A stretch of DNA of 64,000 nucleotides. Origin: Viola odorata. Lineage: Eukaryota; Streptophyta; Magnoliopsida; Malpighiales; Violaceae. Positions within the stretch are counted from its first letter, which is position 1. Each line of letters starts with the position of its first letter. The position numbers and the translations under genes were made by a program. The stretch is from assembly GCA_963691705.1 (NCBI GenBank), contig OY829537.1, positions 39,187,514 through 39,251,513 of the forward strand, given 5' to 3'. Positions 37,841-51,600 of this stretch are shown here, piece by piece. The notes under the pieces are model-generated. The model did no database searches. It was not told where the DNA came from and worked only from the letters and a program-made list of their open reading frames with translations.

Positions 37841-40800
37841 GCTATCACAGTCATGGACGTTGATCCAGAAATGTAAAGGTATCCGGGCGAGGCTATCGCA
37901 GTCACGGATACTGATGCACAAACTAAAGGTATCCGGGGAAGTCTAGCACAATCACAGATACTAATGCAGAAGAGTAAAGGTATTCGGGGGAGGCTATCGC
38001 AGTCACGGACGTTGATGCAGAAATGTAAAGGTATCTGGGCGATGCTATCGTAGTCACGGATACTGATGCAGAATATAAAGGTAACCGGGCGGGGCTATTG
38101 AAGTCACGGACGCTGATGCAGAAAAGTAAAGGTATCCGAGCGAGGCTATCACAGTCACAGACGCTGATGCAGAAATGTAAAGTTATCTGAGCGAGGCTAT
38201 CGCATTCACGGACGCTGATGCAGAAAAGTAAAGGTATCCGAGCGAGGCTATCGCAGTCACAGACGCTGATGCAGAAATGTAAAGTTATCTGAGCGAGGCT
38301 ATCGCAGTCACAGACGCTGATGCAGAAATGTAAAGGTATCCGGGCGAGGCTATCGCAGTCACGGATACTGATGCACAAACTAAAGGTATCCGGGGAAGTC
38401 TAGCACAATCACAGATACTAATGCAGAAAAGTAAAGGTATCTGGGTGAGGAAATCGCAATCACGGACGTTGATGCAGAAATGTAAAGGTATCTAGGCGAG
38501 GCTATCGTAGTCACGGATACTGATGCAGAATATAATGGTAACCGGGCGGGGCTATTGCAGTCACGGACGCTGATGCAGAAATGTAAAGGTATCCGGGCGA
38601 GGCAATCGCTATCACGGATACTGATGCAGAAAAGTAAAGGTATCCGGGGGAGGCTATCGTAGTCACGGACGATGATGCAGAAATGTAAAGGTATCTGGGC
38701 GAGGCTATCGTAGTCACGGATACTGATGCAGAATATAAAGGTAACCGGGCGGGGCTATGGCTGTCACGGACGCTGATGCAGAAAAGTAAAGGTAACCGGG
38801 CGGGGCTATCGCAGTCACGGACGCTGATGCAGAAAAGTAAAGGTAACCGGGCGGGGCTATCGCAGTCACGGACGCTGATGCAGAAAAGTAAAGGTATCCG
38901 AGCGAGGCTATCGCAGTCACAGACGCTGATGCAGAAATGTAAAGTTATCTGAGCGAGGCTATCGCATTCACGGACGCTGATGCAGAAAAGTAAAGGTAAC
39001 CGGGCGGGGCTATCGCAGTCATGGACGCTGATGCAGAAAAGTAAAGGTATCCGAGTGAGGCTATCGCAGTCACGGATGCTGATGCAGAAATGTAAAGGTA
39101 TGCGGGCGAGGCTATCGCAGTCACAGACGCTGATGCAGAAATGTATAGTTATCGGAGCGAGGCTATCGCATTCACGGACGCTGATGCAGAAAAGTAAAGG
39201 TATCCGGGCGAGGCTATCGCAGACACGGACGCTGATGAAGAAATGTAAAGGTATCCGGGCGAGGCTATCGTAGTCACGGATGCTGATGCAGAAATGTAAA
39301 GGTATTCGGGCGAGGCTATCGCACTCACGGAGCCTGATGCAGAAAAGTAGAGGTATCCGGGCGAGGCTATCTCAGTGAGGGATGCTGATGCAGAAATGTA
39401 AAGGTATCCAGGCGAGGCTATCGCAGTCACGGATACTGATGCACAAACTAAAGGTATCCGGGGGAGTCTAGCACAATCGCAGATACTAATGCAGAAGAGT
39501 AAAGGTATTCGGGGGAGGCTATCGCAGTCACGGACGTTGATGCAGAAATGTAAAGGTATCTGGGCGATGCTATCGTAGTCACGGATACTGATGCAGAATA
39601 TAAAGGTAACCGGGCGGGGCTATTGAAGTCACGGACGCTGATGCAGAAAAGAAAAGGTAACCGGGCGGGGCTGTTGCAGTCACGGACGCTGATGCAGAAA
39701 AGTGAAGATATCCGGGCGAGGCTATCGCAGTCACGGATACTGATGCAGAAATGTAAAGGTATCTGGGCGAGGCTATCATAGTCACGGATACTGATGTAGA
39801 ATATAAAGGTAACCGGCCGGGGCTATCGCAGTCACGGACGCTGATGCAGAAATGTGAAGGTATCCGGGCGAGGCAATCGCAATCACGGATCCTGATGCAG
39901 AAAAGTAAAGGTATCCGGGCGAGGCTATAACAGTCACGGACATTGATCCAGAAATGTAAAGGTATCCGCGCGAGGCTATTGCAGTCACGGATACAGATGC
40001 AGAAAATAAAGGTATCCGGGGGAGTCTAGCACAATCACGGATTCTAATGCAGAAAAGTAAAGGTTTCCGGGCGAGGCTATCGCAGTCACGGACGTTGATG
40101 CAGAAATGTAAAGGTATCTGGGCGAGTCTATCGTAGTCACGGATACTGATGCAGAATATAAAGGTAACCGGGCGGGGCTATCGCAGTCACGGACGCTGAT
40201 GCAGAAAACTAAAGGTATCCGGGCGAGGCTATCGCAGTCACGGACGTTGATGCAGAAATGTAAAGGTATCTAGGCGAGGCTATTATAGTCACGGATACTG
40301 ATGCAGAATATAAAGGTAACCGGGCGGGGTATCGCAGTCACGGACGCTGATGCAGAAATGTAAAGTTATCTGAGCGAGGCTATCGCATTCACGGACGCTG
40401 ATGCAGAAATGTAAAGGTATTCGGGCGAGGCTATCGCAGTCTCGGACGCGGATGCAGAACTGTAAAGTTATCTGAGCTAGGCTATCGCATTCACGGACGC
40501 TGATGCAGAAAAGTAAAGGTATCTGGGCGAGGCTATCGTAGTCACGGAGGCTGATGCAGAAATGTAAAGGTATTCGGGCGAGGCTATCGGAGTCACGGAC
40601 GCTGATGCAGAAATGTAAAGTTATCTGAGCGAGGCTATCGCATTCACGGACGCTGATGCAGAAAAGTAAAGGTATCCGGGCGAGGCTATCGCAGTCACGG
40701 ACGCTGATGAAGAAATGTAAAGGTATCCGGGCGAGGCTATCGTCGTCACGGATGCTGATGCAGAAATGTAAAGGTATTCGGGCCAGGTTATTGCACTCAC

Positions 40801-41906
40801 GGAGCCTGATGCAGAAAAGTAAAGGTATCCGGGCGAGCCTATCGTAGTCACGGATGCTGATACAGAAATGTAAAGGTATCCGGGCGAGGATATCGCAGTC
40901 ACGGATACTGATGCACAAACTAAAGTTGTCCCGGGAAGTCTAGCACAATCACAGATACTAATGCAAAAGAGTAAAGGTATCCGGGGGAGGCTATCGCAGT
41001 CACGGACGTTGATGCAGAAATGTAAAGGTATCTGGGCGAGGCTATCGTAGTCACGGATACTGATGCAGAATATAAAGGTAACCGGGCGGGGCTATGGCAG
41101 TCACGGACGCTGATGCAGAAAAGTAAAGGTAACCGGGCGGGGCTATCGCAGTCACGGACGCTGATGCAGAAAAGTAAAGGTATCCGAGCGAGGCTATCGC
41201 AGTCACAGACGCTGATGCAGAAATGTAAAGTTATCTGAGCGAGGCTATCGCATTCACGGACGCTGATGCAGAAAAGTAAAGGTATCCGGGCGAGGCTATC
41301 GCAGTCACGGACGCTGATGCAGAAATGTAAAGGTATCCGGGCGAGGTTATCGTAGTCACGGATGCTGATGTAGAAATGTAAAGGTATGCGGGCGAGGCTA
41401 TCGCAGTCACGGACGCTGATGCAAAAATGTAAAGTTATCTGAGCGAGGCTATCGCATTCACGGACGCTGATGCAGAAAAGTAAAGGTATCCGGGCGAGGC
41501 TATCGCAGTCACGGACGCTGATGAAGAAATGTAAAGGTATCCGGGCGAGGCTATCGTAGTAACGGATGCTGATGCAGAAATGTAAAGGTATTCGGGCGAG
41601 GCTATCGCACTCACGAAGCCTGATGCAGAAAAGTAGAGGTATCCGGGCGAGGCTATCACAGTCACGGATGCTGATGCAGAAATGTAAAGTTATTTGAGCG
41701 AGGCTATCGCATTCACGGACGCTGATGCAGAAAAGTAAAGGTATCCGGGCGAGTCTATCGCAATCACGGACGCTGATGCAGAAATGTAAAGGTATGCGGG
41801 CGAGGCTATCGCAGTCACGGACGTTGATGTAGAAATGTAAAGTTATCTGAGCGAGGCTATCGCATTCACGGACGCTGATGCAGAAATGTAAAGGTATGCG
41901 GGCGAG
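37841..41906. repeat. higher-order unit, 4066 bp, copy 1
   Basis: This unit is one 51-bp monomer longer than the 4015-bp form (80 x 51 minus 14) because it keeps the monomer with CGTCGTCACGG near 40743. H monomers start at 37916, 38373, 39441, 39999 and 40913, with the 49-bp monomer at 40303. Landmarks recur at offset 4066 in the next unit. Confidence 0.85.
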
Positions 41907-44303
41907 GCTATCACAGTCACGGACGTTGATCCAGAAATGTAAAGGTATCCGGGCGAGGCTATCGCAGTCACGGATGCTGATGCACAAACTAAAGGTATCC
42001 GGGGAAGTCTAGCACAATCACAGATACTAATGCAGAAGAGTAAAGGTATTCGGGGGAGGCTATCGCAGTCACGGACGTTGATGCAGAAATGTAAAGGTAT
42101 CTGGGCGATGCTATCGTAGTCACGGATACTGATGCAGAATATAAAGGTAACCGGGCGGGGCTATTGAAGTCACGGACGCTGATGCAGAAAAGTAAAGGTA
42201 TCCGAGCGAGGCTATCACAGTCACAGACGCTGATGCAGAAATGTAAAGTTATCTGAGCGAGGCTATCGCATTCACGGACGCTGATGCAGAAAAGTAAAGG
42301 TATCCGAGCGAGGCTATCGCAGTCACAGACGCTGATGCAGAAATGTAAAGTTATCTGAGCGAGGCTATCGCAGTCACAGACGCTGATGCAGAAATGTAAA
42401 GGTATCCGGGCGAGGCTATCGCAGTCACGGATACTGATGCACAAACTAAAGGTATCCGGGGAAGTCTAGCACAATCACAGATACTAATGCAGAAAAGTAA
42501 AGGTATCTGGGTGAGGAAATCGCAATCACGGACGTTGATGCAGAAATGTAAAGGTATCTAGGCGAGGCTATCGTAGTCACGGATACTGATGCAGAATATA
42601 ATGGTAACCGGGCGGGGCTATTGCAGTCACGGACGCTGATGCAGAAATGTAAAGGTATCCGGGTGAGGCAATCGCTATCACGGATACTGATGCAGAAAAG
42701 TAAAGGTATCCGGGGGAGGCTATCGCAGTCACGGACGATGATGCAGAAATGTAAAGGTATCTGGGCGAGGCTATCGTAGTCACGGATACTGATGCAGAAT
42801 ATAAAGGTAACCGGGCGGGGCTATGGCTGTCACGGACGCTGATGCAGAAAAGTAAAGGTAACCGGGCGGGGCTATCGCAGTCACGGACGCTGATGCAGAA
42901 AAGTAAAGGTAACCGGGCGGGGCTATCGCAGTCACGGACGCTGATGCAGAAAAGTAAAGGTATCCGAGCGAGGCTATCGCAGTCACAGACGCTGATGCAG
43001 AAATGTAAAGTTATCTGAGCGAGGCTATCGCATTCACGGACGCTGATGCAGAAAAGTAAAGGTAACCGGGCGGGGCTATCGCAGTCACGGACGCTGATGC
43101 AGAAAAGTAAAGGTATCCGAGTGAGGCTATCGCAGTCACGGATGCTGATGCAGAAATGTAAAGGTATGCGGGCGAGGCTATCGCAGTCACAGGCGCTGAT
43201 GCAGAAATGTATAGTTATCGGAGCGAGGCTATCGCATTCACGGACGCTGATGCAGAAAAGTAAAGGTATCCGGGCGAGGCTATCGCAGACACGGACGCTG
43301 ATGAAGAAATGTAAAGGTATCCGGGCGAGGCTATCGTAGTCACGGATGCTGATGCAGAAATGTAAAGGTATTCGGGCGAGGCTATCGCACTCACGGAGCT
43401 TGATGCAGAAAAGTAGAGGTATCCGGGCGAGGCTATCTCAGTCAAGGATGCTGATGCAGAAATGTAAAGGTATCCAGGCGAGGCTATCGCAGTCACGGAT
43501 ACTGATGCACAAACTAAAGGTATCCGGGGGAGTCTAGCACAATCGCAGATACTAATGCAGAAGAGTAAAGGTATTCGGGGGAGGCTATCGCAGTCACGGA
43601 CGTTGATGCAGAAATGTAAAGGTATCTGGGCGATGCTATCGTAGTCACGGATACTGATGCAGAATATAAAGGTAACCGGGCGGGGCTATTGAAGTCACGG
43701 ACGCTGATGCAGAAAAGTAAAGGTAACCGGGCGGGGCTATTGCAGTCACGGACGCTGATGCAGAAAAGTGAAGATATCCGGGCGAGGCTATCGCAGTCAC
43801 GGATACTGATGCAGAAATGTAAAGGTATCTGGGCGAGGCTATCATAGTCACGGATACTGATGTAGAATATAAAGGTAACCGGCCGGGGCTATCGCAGTCA
43901 CGGACGCTGATGCAGAAATGTGAAGGTATCCGGGCGAGGCAATCGCAATCACGGATCCTGATGCAGAAAAGTAAAGGTATCCGGGCGAGGCTATAACAGT
44001 CACGGACATTGATCCAGAAATGTAAAGGTATCCGCGCGAGGCTATTGCAGTCACGGATACTGATGCAGAAACTAAAGGTATCCGGGGGAGTCTAGCACAA
44101 TCACGGATTCTAATGCAGAAAAGTAAAGGTTTCCGGGCGAGGCTATCGCAGTCACGGACGTTGATGCAGAAATGTAAAGGTATCTGGGCGAGTCTATCGT
44201 AGTCACGGATACTGATGCAGAATATAAAGGTAACCGGGCGGGGCTATCGCAGTCACGGACGCTGATGCAGAAAACTAAAGGTATCCGGGCGAGGCTATCG
44301 CAG
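41907..44303. repeat. higher-order unit, 4066-bp class, left part
   Basis: This continues the 4066-bp register, with H monomers at 41982, 42439, 43507 and 44065. The register carries on past 44303 to about 45972, where the sequence departs from the preceding unit (CAGTCCCGG with a GTAGAAATG monomer instead of a CCAGAAATG monomer). It is listed separately because a different tandem period, 4321 bp, begins at about 44304. Confidence 0.8.
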
Positions 44304-47300
44304 TCACGGACGTTGATGCAGAAATGTAAAGGTATCTAGGCGAGGCTATTGTAGTCACGGATACTGATGCAGAATATAAAGGTAACCGGGCGGGGTATCG
44401 CAGTCACGGACGCTGATGCAGAAATGTAAAGTTATCTGAGCGAGGCTATCGCATTCACGGACGCTGATGCAGAAATGTAAAGGTATTCGGGCGAGGCTAT
44501 CGCAGTCTCGGACGCTGATGCAGAACTGTAAAGTTATCTGAGCTAGGCTATCGCATTCACGGACGCTGATGCAGAAAAGTAAAGGTATCTGGGCGAGGCT
44601 ATCGTAGTCACGGAGGCTGATGCAGAAATGTAAAGGTATTCGGGCGAGGCTATCGGAGTCACGGACGCTGATGCAGAAATGTAAAGTTATCTGAGCGAGG
44701 CTATCGCATTCACGGACGCTGATGCAGAAAACTAAAGGTATCCGGGCGAGGCTATCGCAGTCACGGACGCTGATGAAGAAATGTAAAGGTATCCGGGCGA
44801 GGCTATCGTCGTCACGGATGCTGATGCAGAAATGTAAAGGTATTCGGGCCAGGCTATTGCACTCACGGAGCCTGATGCAGAAAAGTAAAGGTATCCGGGC
44901 GAGGCTATCGTAGTCACGGATGCTGATACAGAAATGTAAAGGTATCCGGGCGAGGATATCGCAGTCACGGATACTGATGCACAAACTAAAGTTGTCCCGG
45001 GAAGTCTAGCACAATCACAGATACTAATGCAAAAGAGTAAAGGTATCCGGGGGAGGCTATCGCAGTCACGGACGTTGATGCAGAAATGTAAAGGTATCTG
45101 GGCGAGGCTATCGTAGTCACGGATACTGATGCAGAATATAAAGGTAACCGGGCGGGGCTATGGCAGTCACGGACGCTGATGCAGAAAAGTAAAGGTAACC
45201 GGGCGGGGCTATCGCAGTCACGGACGCTGATGCAGAAAAGTAAAGGTATCCGAGCGAGGCTATCGCAGTCACAGACGCTGATGCAGAAATGTAAAGTTAT
45301 CTGAGCGACGCTATCGCATTCACGGACGCTGATGCAGAAAAGTAAAGGTATCCGGGCGAGGCTATCGCAGTCACGGACGCTGATGCAGAAATGTAAAGGT
45401 ATCCGGGCGAGGCTATCGTAGTCACGGATGCTGATGTAGAAATGTAAAGGTATGCGGGCGAGGCTATCGCAGTCACGGACGCTGATGCAAAAATGTAAAG
45501 TTATCTGAGCGAGGCTATCGCATTCACGGACGCTGATGCAGAAAAGTAAAGGTATCCGGGCGAGGCTATCGCAGTCACGGACGCTGATGAAGAAATGTAA
45601 AGGTATCCGGGCGAGGCTATCGTAGTAACGGATGCTGATGCAGAAATGTAAAGGTATTCGGGCGAGGCTATCGCACTCACGAAGCCTGATGCAGAAAAGT
45701 AGAGGTATCCGGGCGAGGCTATCACAGTCACGGATGCTGATGCAGAAATGTAAAGTTATTTGAGCGAGGCTATCGCATTCACGGACGCTGATGCAGAAAA
45801 GTAAAGGTATCCGGGCGAGTCTATCGCAATCACGGACGCTGATGCAGAAATGTAAAGGTATGCGGGCGAGGCTATCGCAGTCACGGACGTTGATGTAGAA
45901 ATGTAAAGTTATCTGAGCGAGGCTATCGCATTCACGGACGCTGATGCAGAAATGTAAAGGTATGCGGGCGAGGCTATCGCAGTCCCGGACGTTGATGTAG
46001 AAATGTAAAGTTATCTGAGCGAGGCTATCGCATTCACGGACGCTGATGCAGAAATGTAAAGGTATTCGGGCGAGGCTATCGCAGTCACGGACGCTGATGC
46101 AGAAATGTAAAGTTATCTGAGCGAGGCTATCACATTCACGGACGCTGATGCAGAAATGTAAAGGTATTCGGGCGAGGCTATCGCAGTCACGGACGCTGAT
46201 GCAGAAATGTAAAGTTATCTGAGCGAGGCTATCGTATTCACGGACGCTGATGCAGAAAAGTAAAGGTATCCGGGCGAGGCTATCGCAGTCACGGACGCTG
46301 ATGAAGAAATGTAAAGGTATCCGGGCGAGGCTATCGTAGTCACGGATGCTGATGCAGAAATGTAAAGGTATTCGGGCAAGGCTATTGCACTCACGGAGCC
46401 TGATGCAGAAAACTAAAGGTATCCGGGCGAGGCTATCGTAGTCACGGATACTGATGCAGAATATAAAGGTAACCGGGTGGGGCTATTGCAGTCACGGACG
46501 CTGATGCAGAAAAGTGAAGATATCCGGGCGAGGCTATCGCAGTCACGGATACTGATGCAGAAATGTAAAGGTATCTGGGCGAGGCTATCATAGTCACGGA
46601 TACTGATGCAGAATATAAAGGTAACCGGCCGGGGCTATAGCAGTCACGGACGCTGATGCAGAAATGTAAAGGTATCCGGGCGTGGCTATCGCAGTCACGG
46701 ACGCTGATGCAGAAACTAAAGGTGTCCGGGGGAGTCTAGCACAATCACGGATTCTAATGCAGAAAAATAAAGGTTTCCGGGCGAGGCTATCGCAGTCACG
46801 GACGTTGATGCAGAAATGTAAAGGTATCTGGGCGAGTCTATCGTAGTCACGGATACTGATACAGAATATAAAGGTAACCGGGCGGGGCTATAGCAGTCAC
46901 GGACCCTGATGCAGAAATGTAAAGGTATCCGGGCGACGCAATCGCAATCACGGATCCTGATGCAGAAAAGTAAAGGTATCCGGCCGAGGCTATCGCAGTA
47001 ACGGATACTGATGCAGAAAAGTAAAGGTATCTGGGTGAGGAAATCGCAATCACGGACGTTGATGCAGAAATGTAAAGGTATCTAGGCGAGGCTATCGTAG
47101 TCACGGATACTGATGCAGAATATAATGGTAACCGGGCGGGGCTATTGCAGTCACGGACGCTGATGCAGAAATGTAAAGGTATCCGGGCGAGGCAATCGCT
47201 ATCACGGATCCTGATGCAGAAAAGTAAAGGTATCCGGGCGAGGCTATCACAGTCACGGACGTTGATCCAGAAATGTAAAGGTATCCGGGCGAGGCTATCG

Positions 47301-48624
47301 CAGTCACGGATACTGATGCACAAACTAAAGGTATCCGGGGAAGTCTAGCACAATCACAGATACTAATGCAGAAGAGTAAAGGTATCCGGGGGAGGCTATC
47401 GCAGTCACGGACGTTGATGCAGAAATGTAAAGGTATCTGGGCGAGGCTATCGTAGTCACGGATACTGATGCAGAATATAAAGGTAACCGGGCGGGGCTAT
47501 GGCTGTCACGGACGCTGATGCAGAAAAGTAAAGGTAACCGGGCGGGGCTATCGCAGTCACGGACGCTGATGCAGAAAAGTAAAGGTAACCGGGCGGGGCT
47601 ATCGCAGTCACGGACGCTGATGCAGAAAAGTAAAGGTATCCGAGCGAGGCTATCGCAGTCACAGACGCTGATGCAGAAATGTAAAGTTATCTGAGCGAGG
47701 CTATCGCATTCACGGACGCTGATGCAGAAAAGTAAAGGTAACCGGGCGGGGCTATCGCAGTCACGGACGCTGATGCAGAAAAGTAAAGGTATCCGAGTGA
47801 GGCTATCGCAGTCACGGATGCTGATGCAGAAATGTAAAGGTATGCGGGCGAGGCTATCGCAGTCACAGACGCTGATGCAGAAATGTATAGTTATCTGAGC
47901 GAGGCTATCGCATTCACGGACGCTGATGCAGAAAAGTAAAGGTATCCGGGCGAGGCTATCGCAGTCACGGACGCTGATGAAGAAATGTAAAGGTATCCGG
48001 GCGAGGCTATCGTAGTCACGGATGCTGATGCAGAAATGTAAAGGTATTCGGGCGAGGCTATCGCACTCACGGAGCCTGATGCAGAAAAGTAGAGGTATCC
48101 GGGCGAGGCTATCTCAGTCAAGGATGCTGATGCAGAAATGTAAAGGTATCCAGGCGAGGCTATCGCAGTCACGGATACTGATGCACAAACTAAAGGTATC
48201 CGGGGGAGTCTAGCACAATCGCAAATACTAATGCAGAAGAGTAAAGGTATTCGGGGGAGGCTATCGCAGTCACGGACGTTGATGCAGAAATGTAAAGGTA
48301 TCTGGGCGATGCTATCGTAGTCACGGATACTGATGCAGAATATAAAGGTAACCGGGCGGGGCTATTGAAGTCACGGACGCTGATACAGAAAAGTAAAGGT
48401 AACCGGGCGGGGCTATTGCAGTCACGGACGCTGATGCAGAAAAGTGAAGATATCCGGGCGAGGCTATCGCAGTCACGGATACTGATGCAGAAATGTAAAG
48501 GTATCTGGGCGAGGCTATCATAGTCACGGATACTGATGTAGAATATAAAGGTAACCGGCCGGGGCTATCGCAGTCACGGACGCTGATGCAGAAATGTAAA
48601 GGTATCCGGGCGAGGCAATCGCAA
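44304..48624. repeat. higher-order unit, 4321 bp, copy 1
   Basis: Landmarks recur at a constant 4321 bp (85 x 51 minus 14), exactly five monomers more than 4066. H monomers start at 44979, 46709, 47318 and 48183, with the 49-bp monomer at 44369. The section from about 45900 to 46400 alternates C monomers with GTTATCTGAGCG and GTATTCGGG or GTATGCGGG, a two-monomer pattern more extended than in the left units. Confidence 0.85.
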
Positions 48625-51600
48625 TCACGGACGTTGATGCAGAAATGTAAAGGTATCTAGGCGAGGCTATTGTAGTCACGGATACTGATGCAGAATATAA
48701 AGGTAACTGGGCGGGGTATCGCAGTCACGGACGCTGATGCAGAAATGTAAAGTTATCTGAGCGAGGCTATCGCATTCACGGACGCTGATGCAGAAATGTA
48801 AAGGTATTCGGGCGAGGCTATCGCAGTCTCGGACGCTGATGCAGAAATGTAAAGTTATCTGAGCTAGGCTATCGCATTCACGGACGCTGATGCAGAAAAG
48901 TAAAGGTATCTGGGCGAGGCTATCGTAGTCACGGAGGCTGATGCAGAAATGTAAAGGTATTCGGGCGAGGCTATCGCAGTCACGGACGCTGATGCAAAAA
49001 TGTAAAGTTATCTGAGCGAGGCTATCGCATTCACGGACGCTGATGCAGAAAACTAAAGGTATCCGGGCGAGGCTATCGCAGTCACGGACGCTGATGAAGA
49101 AATGTAAAGGTATCCGGGCGAGGCTATCGTCGTCACGGATGCTGATGCAGAAATGTAAAGGTATTCGGGCCAGGCTATTGCACTCACGGAGCCTGATGCA
49201 GAAAAGTAAAGGTATCCGGGCGAGGCTATCGTAGTCACGGATGCTGATACAGAAATGTAAAGGTATCCGGGCGAGGATATCGCAGTCACGGATACTGATG
49301 CACAAACTAAAGTTGTCCCGGGAAGTCTAGCACAATCACAGATACTAATGCAAAAGAGTAAAGGTATCCGGGAGAGGCTATCGCAGTCACGGACGTTGAT
49401 GCAGAAATGTAAAGGTATCTGGGCGAGGCTATCGTAGTCACGGATACTGATGCAGAATATAAAGGTAACCGGGCGGGGCTATGGCAGTCACGGACGCTGA
49501 TGCAGAAAAGTAAAGGTAACCGGGCGGGGCTATCGCAGTCACGGACGCTGATGCAGAAAAGTAAAGGTATCCGAGCGAGGCTATCGCAGTCACAGACGCT
49601 GATGCAGAAATGTAAAGTTATCTGAGCGACGCTATCGCATTCACGGACGCTGATGCAGAAAAGTAAAGGTATCCGGGCGAGGCTATCGCAGTCACGGACG
49701 CTGATGCAGAAATGTAAAGGTATCCGGGCGAGGCTATCGTAGTCACGGATGCTGATGTAGAAATGTAAAGGTATGCGGGCGAGGCTATCGCAGTCACGGA
49801 CGCTGATGCAAAAATGTAAAGTTATCTGAGCGAGGCTATCGCATTCACGGACGCTGATGCAGAAAAGTAAAGGTATCCGGGCGAGGCTATCGCAGTCACG
49901 GACGCTGATGAAGAAATGTAAAGGTATCCGGGCGAGGCTATCGTAGTAACGGATGCTGATGCAGAAATGTAAAGGTATTCGGGCGAGGCTATCGCACTCA
50001 CGAAGCCTGATGCAGAAAAGTAGAGGTATCCGGGCGAGGCTATCACAGTCACGGATGCTGATGCAGAAATGTAAAGTTATTTGAGCGAGGCTATCGCATT
50101 CACGGACGCTGATGCAGAAAAGTAAAGGTATCCGGGCGAGTCTATCGCAATCACGGACGCTGATGCAGAAAGGTAAAGGTATGCGGGCGAGGCTATCGCA
50201 GTCACGGACGTTGATGTAGAAATGTAAAGTTATCTGAGCGAGGCTATCGCATTCACGGACGCTGATGCAGAAATGTAAAGGTATGCGGGCGAGGCTATCG
50301 CAGTCCCGGACGTTGATGTAGAAATGTAAAGTTATCTGAGCGAGGCTATCGCATTCACGGACGCTGATGCAGAAATGTAAAGGTATTCGGGCGAGGCTAT
50401 CGCAGTCACGGACGCTGATGCAGAAATGTAAAGTTATCTGAGCGAGGCTATCGCATTCACGGACGCTGATGCAGAAATGTAAAGGTATTCGGGCGAGGCT
50501 ATCGCAGTCACGGACGCTGATGCAGAAATGTAAAGTTATCTGAGCGAGGCTATCGTATTCACGGACGCTGATGCAGAAAAGTAAAGGTATCCGGGCGAGG
50601 CTATCGCAGTCACGGACGCTGATGAAGAAATGTAAAGGTATCCGGGCGAGGCTATCGTAGTCACGGATGCTGATGCAGAAATGTAAAGGTATTCGGGCAA
50701 GGCTATTGCACTCACGGAGCCTGATGCAGAAAACTAAAGGTATCCGGGCGAGGCTATCGTAGTCACGGATACTGATGCAGAATATAAAGGTAACCGGGTG
50801 GGGCTATTGCAGTCACGGACGCTGATGCAGAAAAGTGAAGATATCCGGGCGAGGCTATCGCAGTCACGGATACTGATGCAGAAATGTAAAGGTATCTGGG
50901 CGAGGCTATCATAGTCACGGATACTGATGCAGAATATAAAGGTAACCGGCCGGGGCTATAGCAGTCACGGACGCTGATGCAGAAATGTAAAGGTATCCGG
51001 GCGTGGCTATCGCAGTCACGGACGCTGATGCAGAAACTAAAGGTGTCCGGGGGAGTCTAGCACAATCACGGATTCTAATGCAGAAAAATAAAGGTTTCCG
51101 GGCGAGGCTATCGCAGTCACGGACGTTGATGCAGAAATGTAAAGGTATCTGGGCGAGTCTATCGTAGTCACGGATACTGATGCAGAATATAAAGGTAACC
51201 GGGCGGGGCTATCGCAGTCACGGACCCTGATGCAGAAATGTAAAGGTATCCGGGCGACGCAATCGCAATCACGGATCCTGATGCAGAAAAGTAAAGGTAT
51301 CCGGCCGAGGCTATCGCAGTAACGGATACTGATGCAGAAAAGTAAAGGTATCTGGGTGAGGAAATCGCAATCACGGACGTTGATGCAGAAATGTAAAGGT
51401 ATCTAGGCGAGGCTATCGTAGTCACGGATACTGATGCAGAATATAATGGTAACCGGGCGGGGCTATTGCAGTCACGGACGCTGATGCAGAAATGTAAAGG
51501 TATCCGGGCGAGGCAATCGCTATCACGGATCCTGATGCAGAAAAGTAAAGGTATCCGGGCGAGGCTATCACAGTCACGGACGTTGATCCAGAAATGTAAA

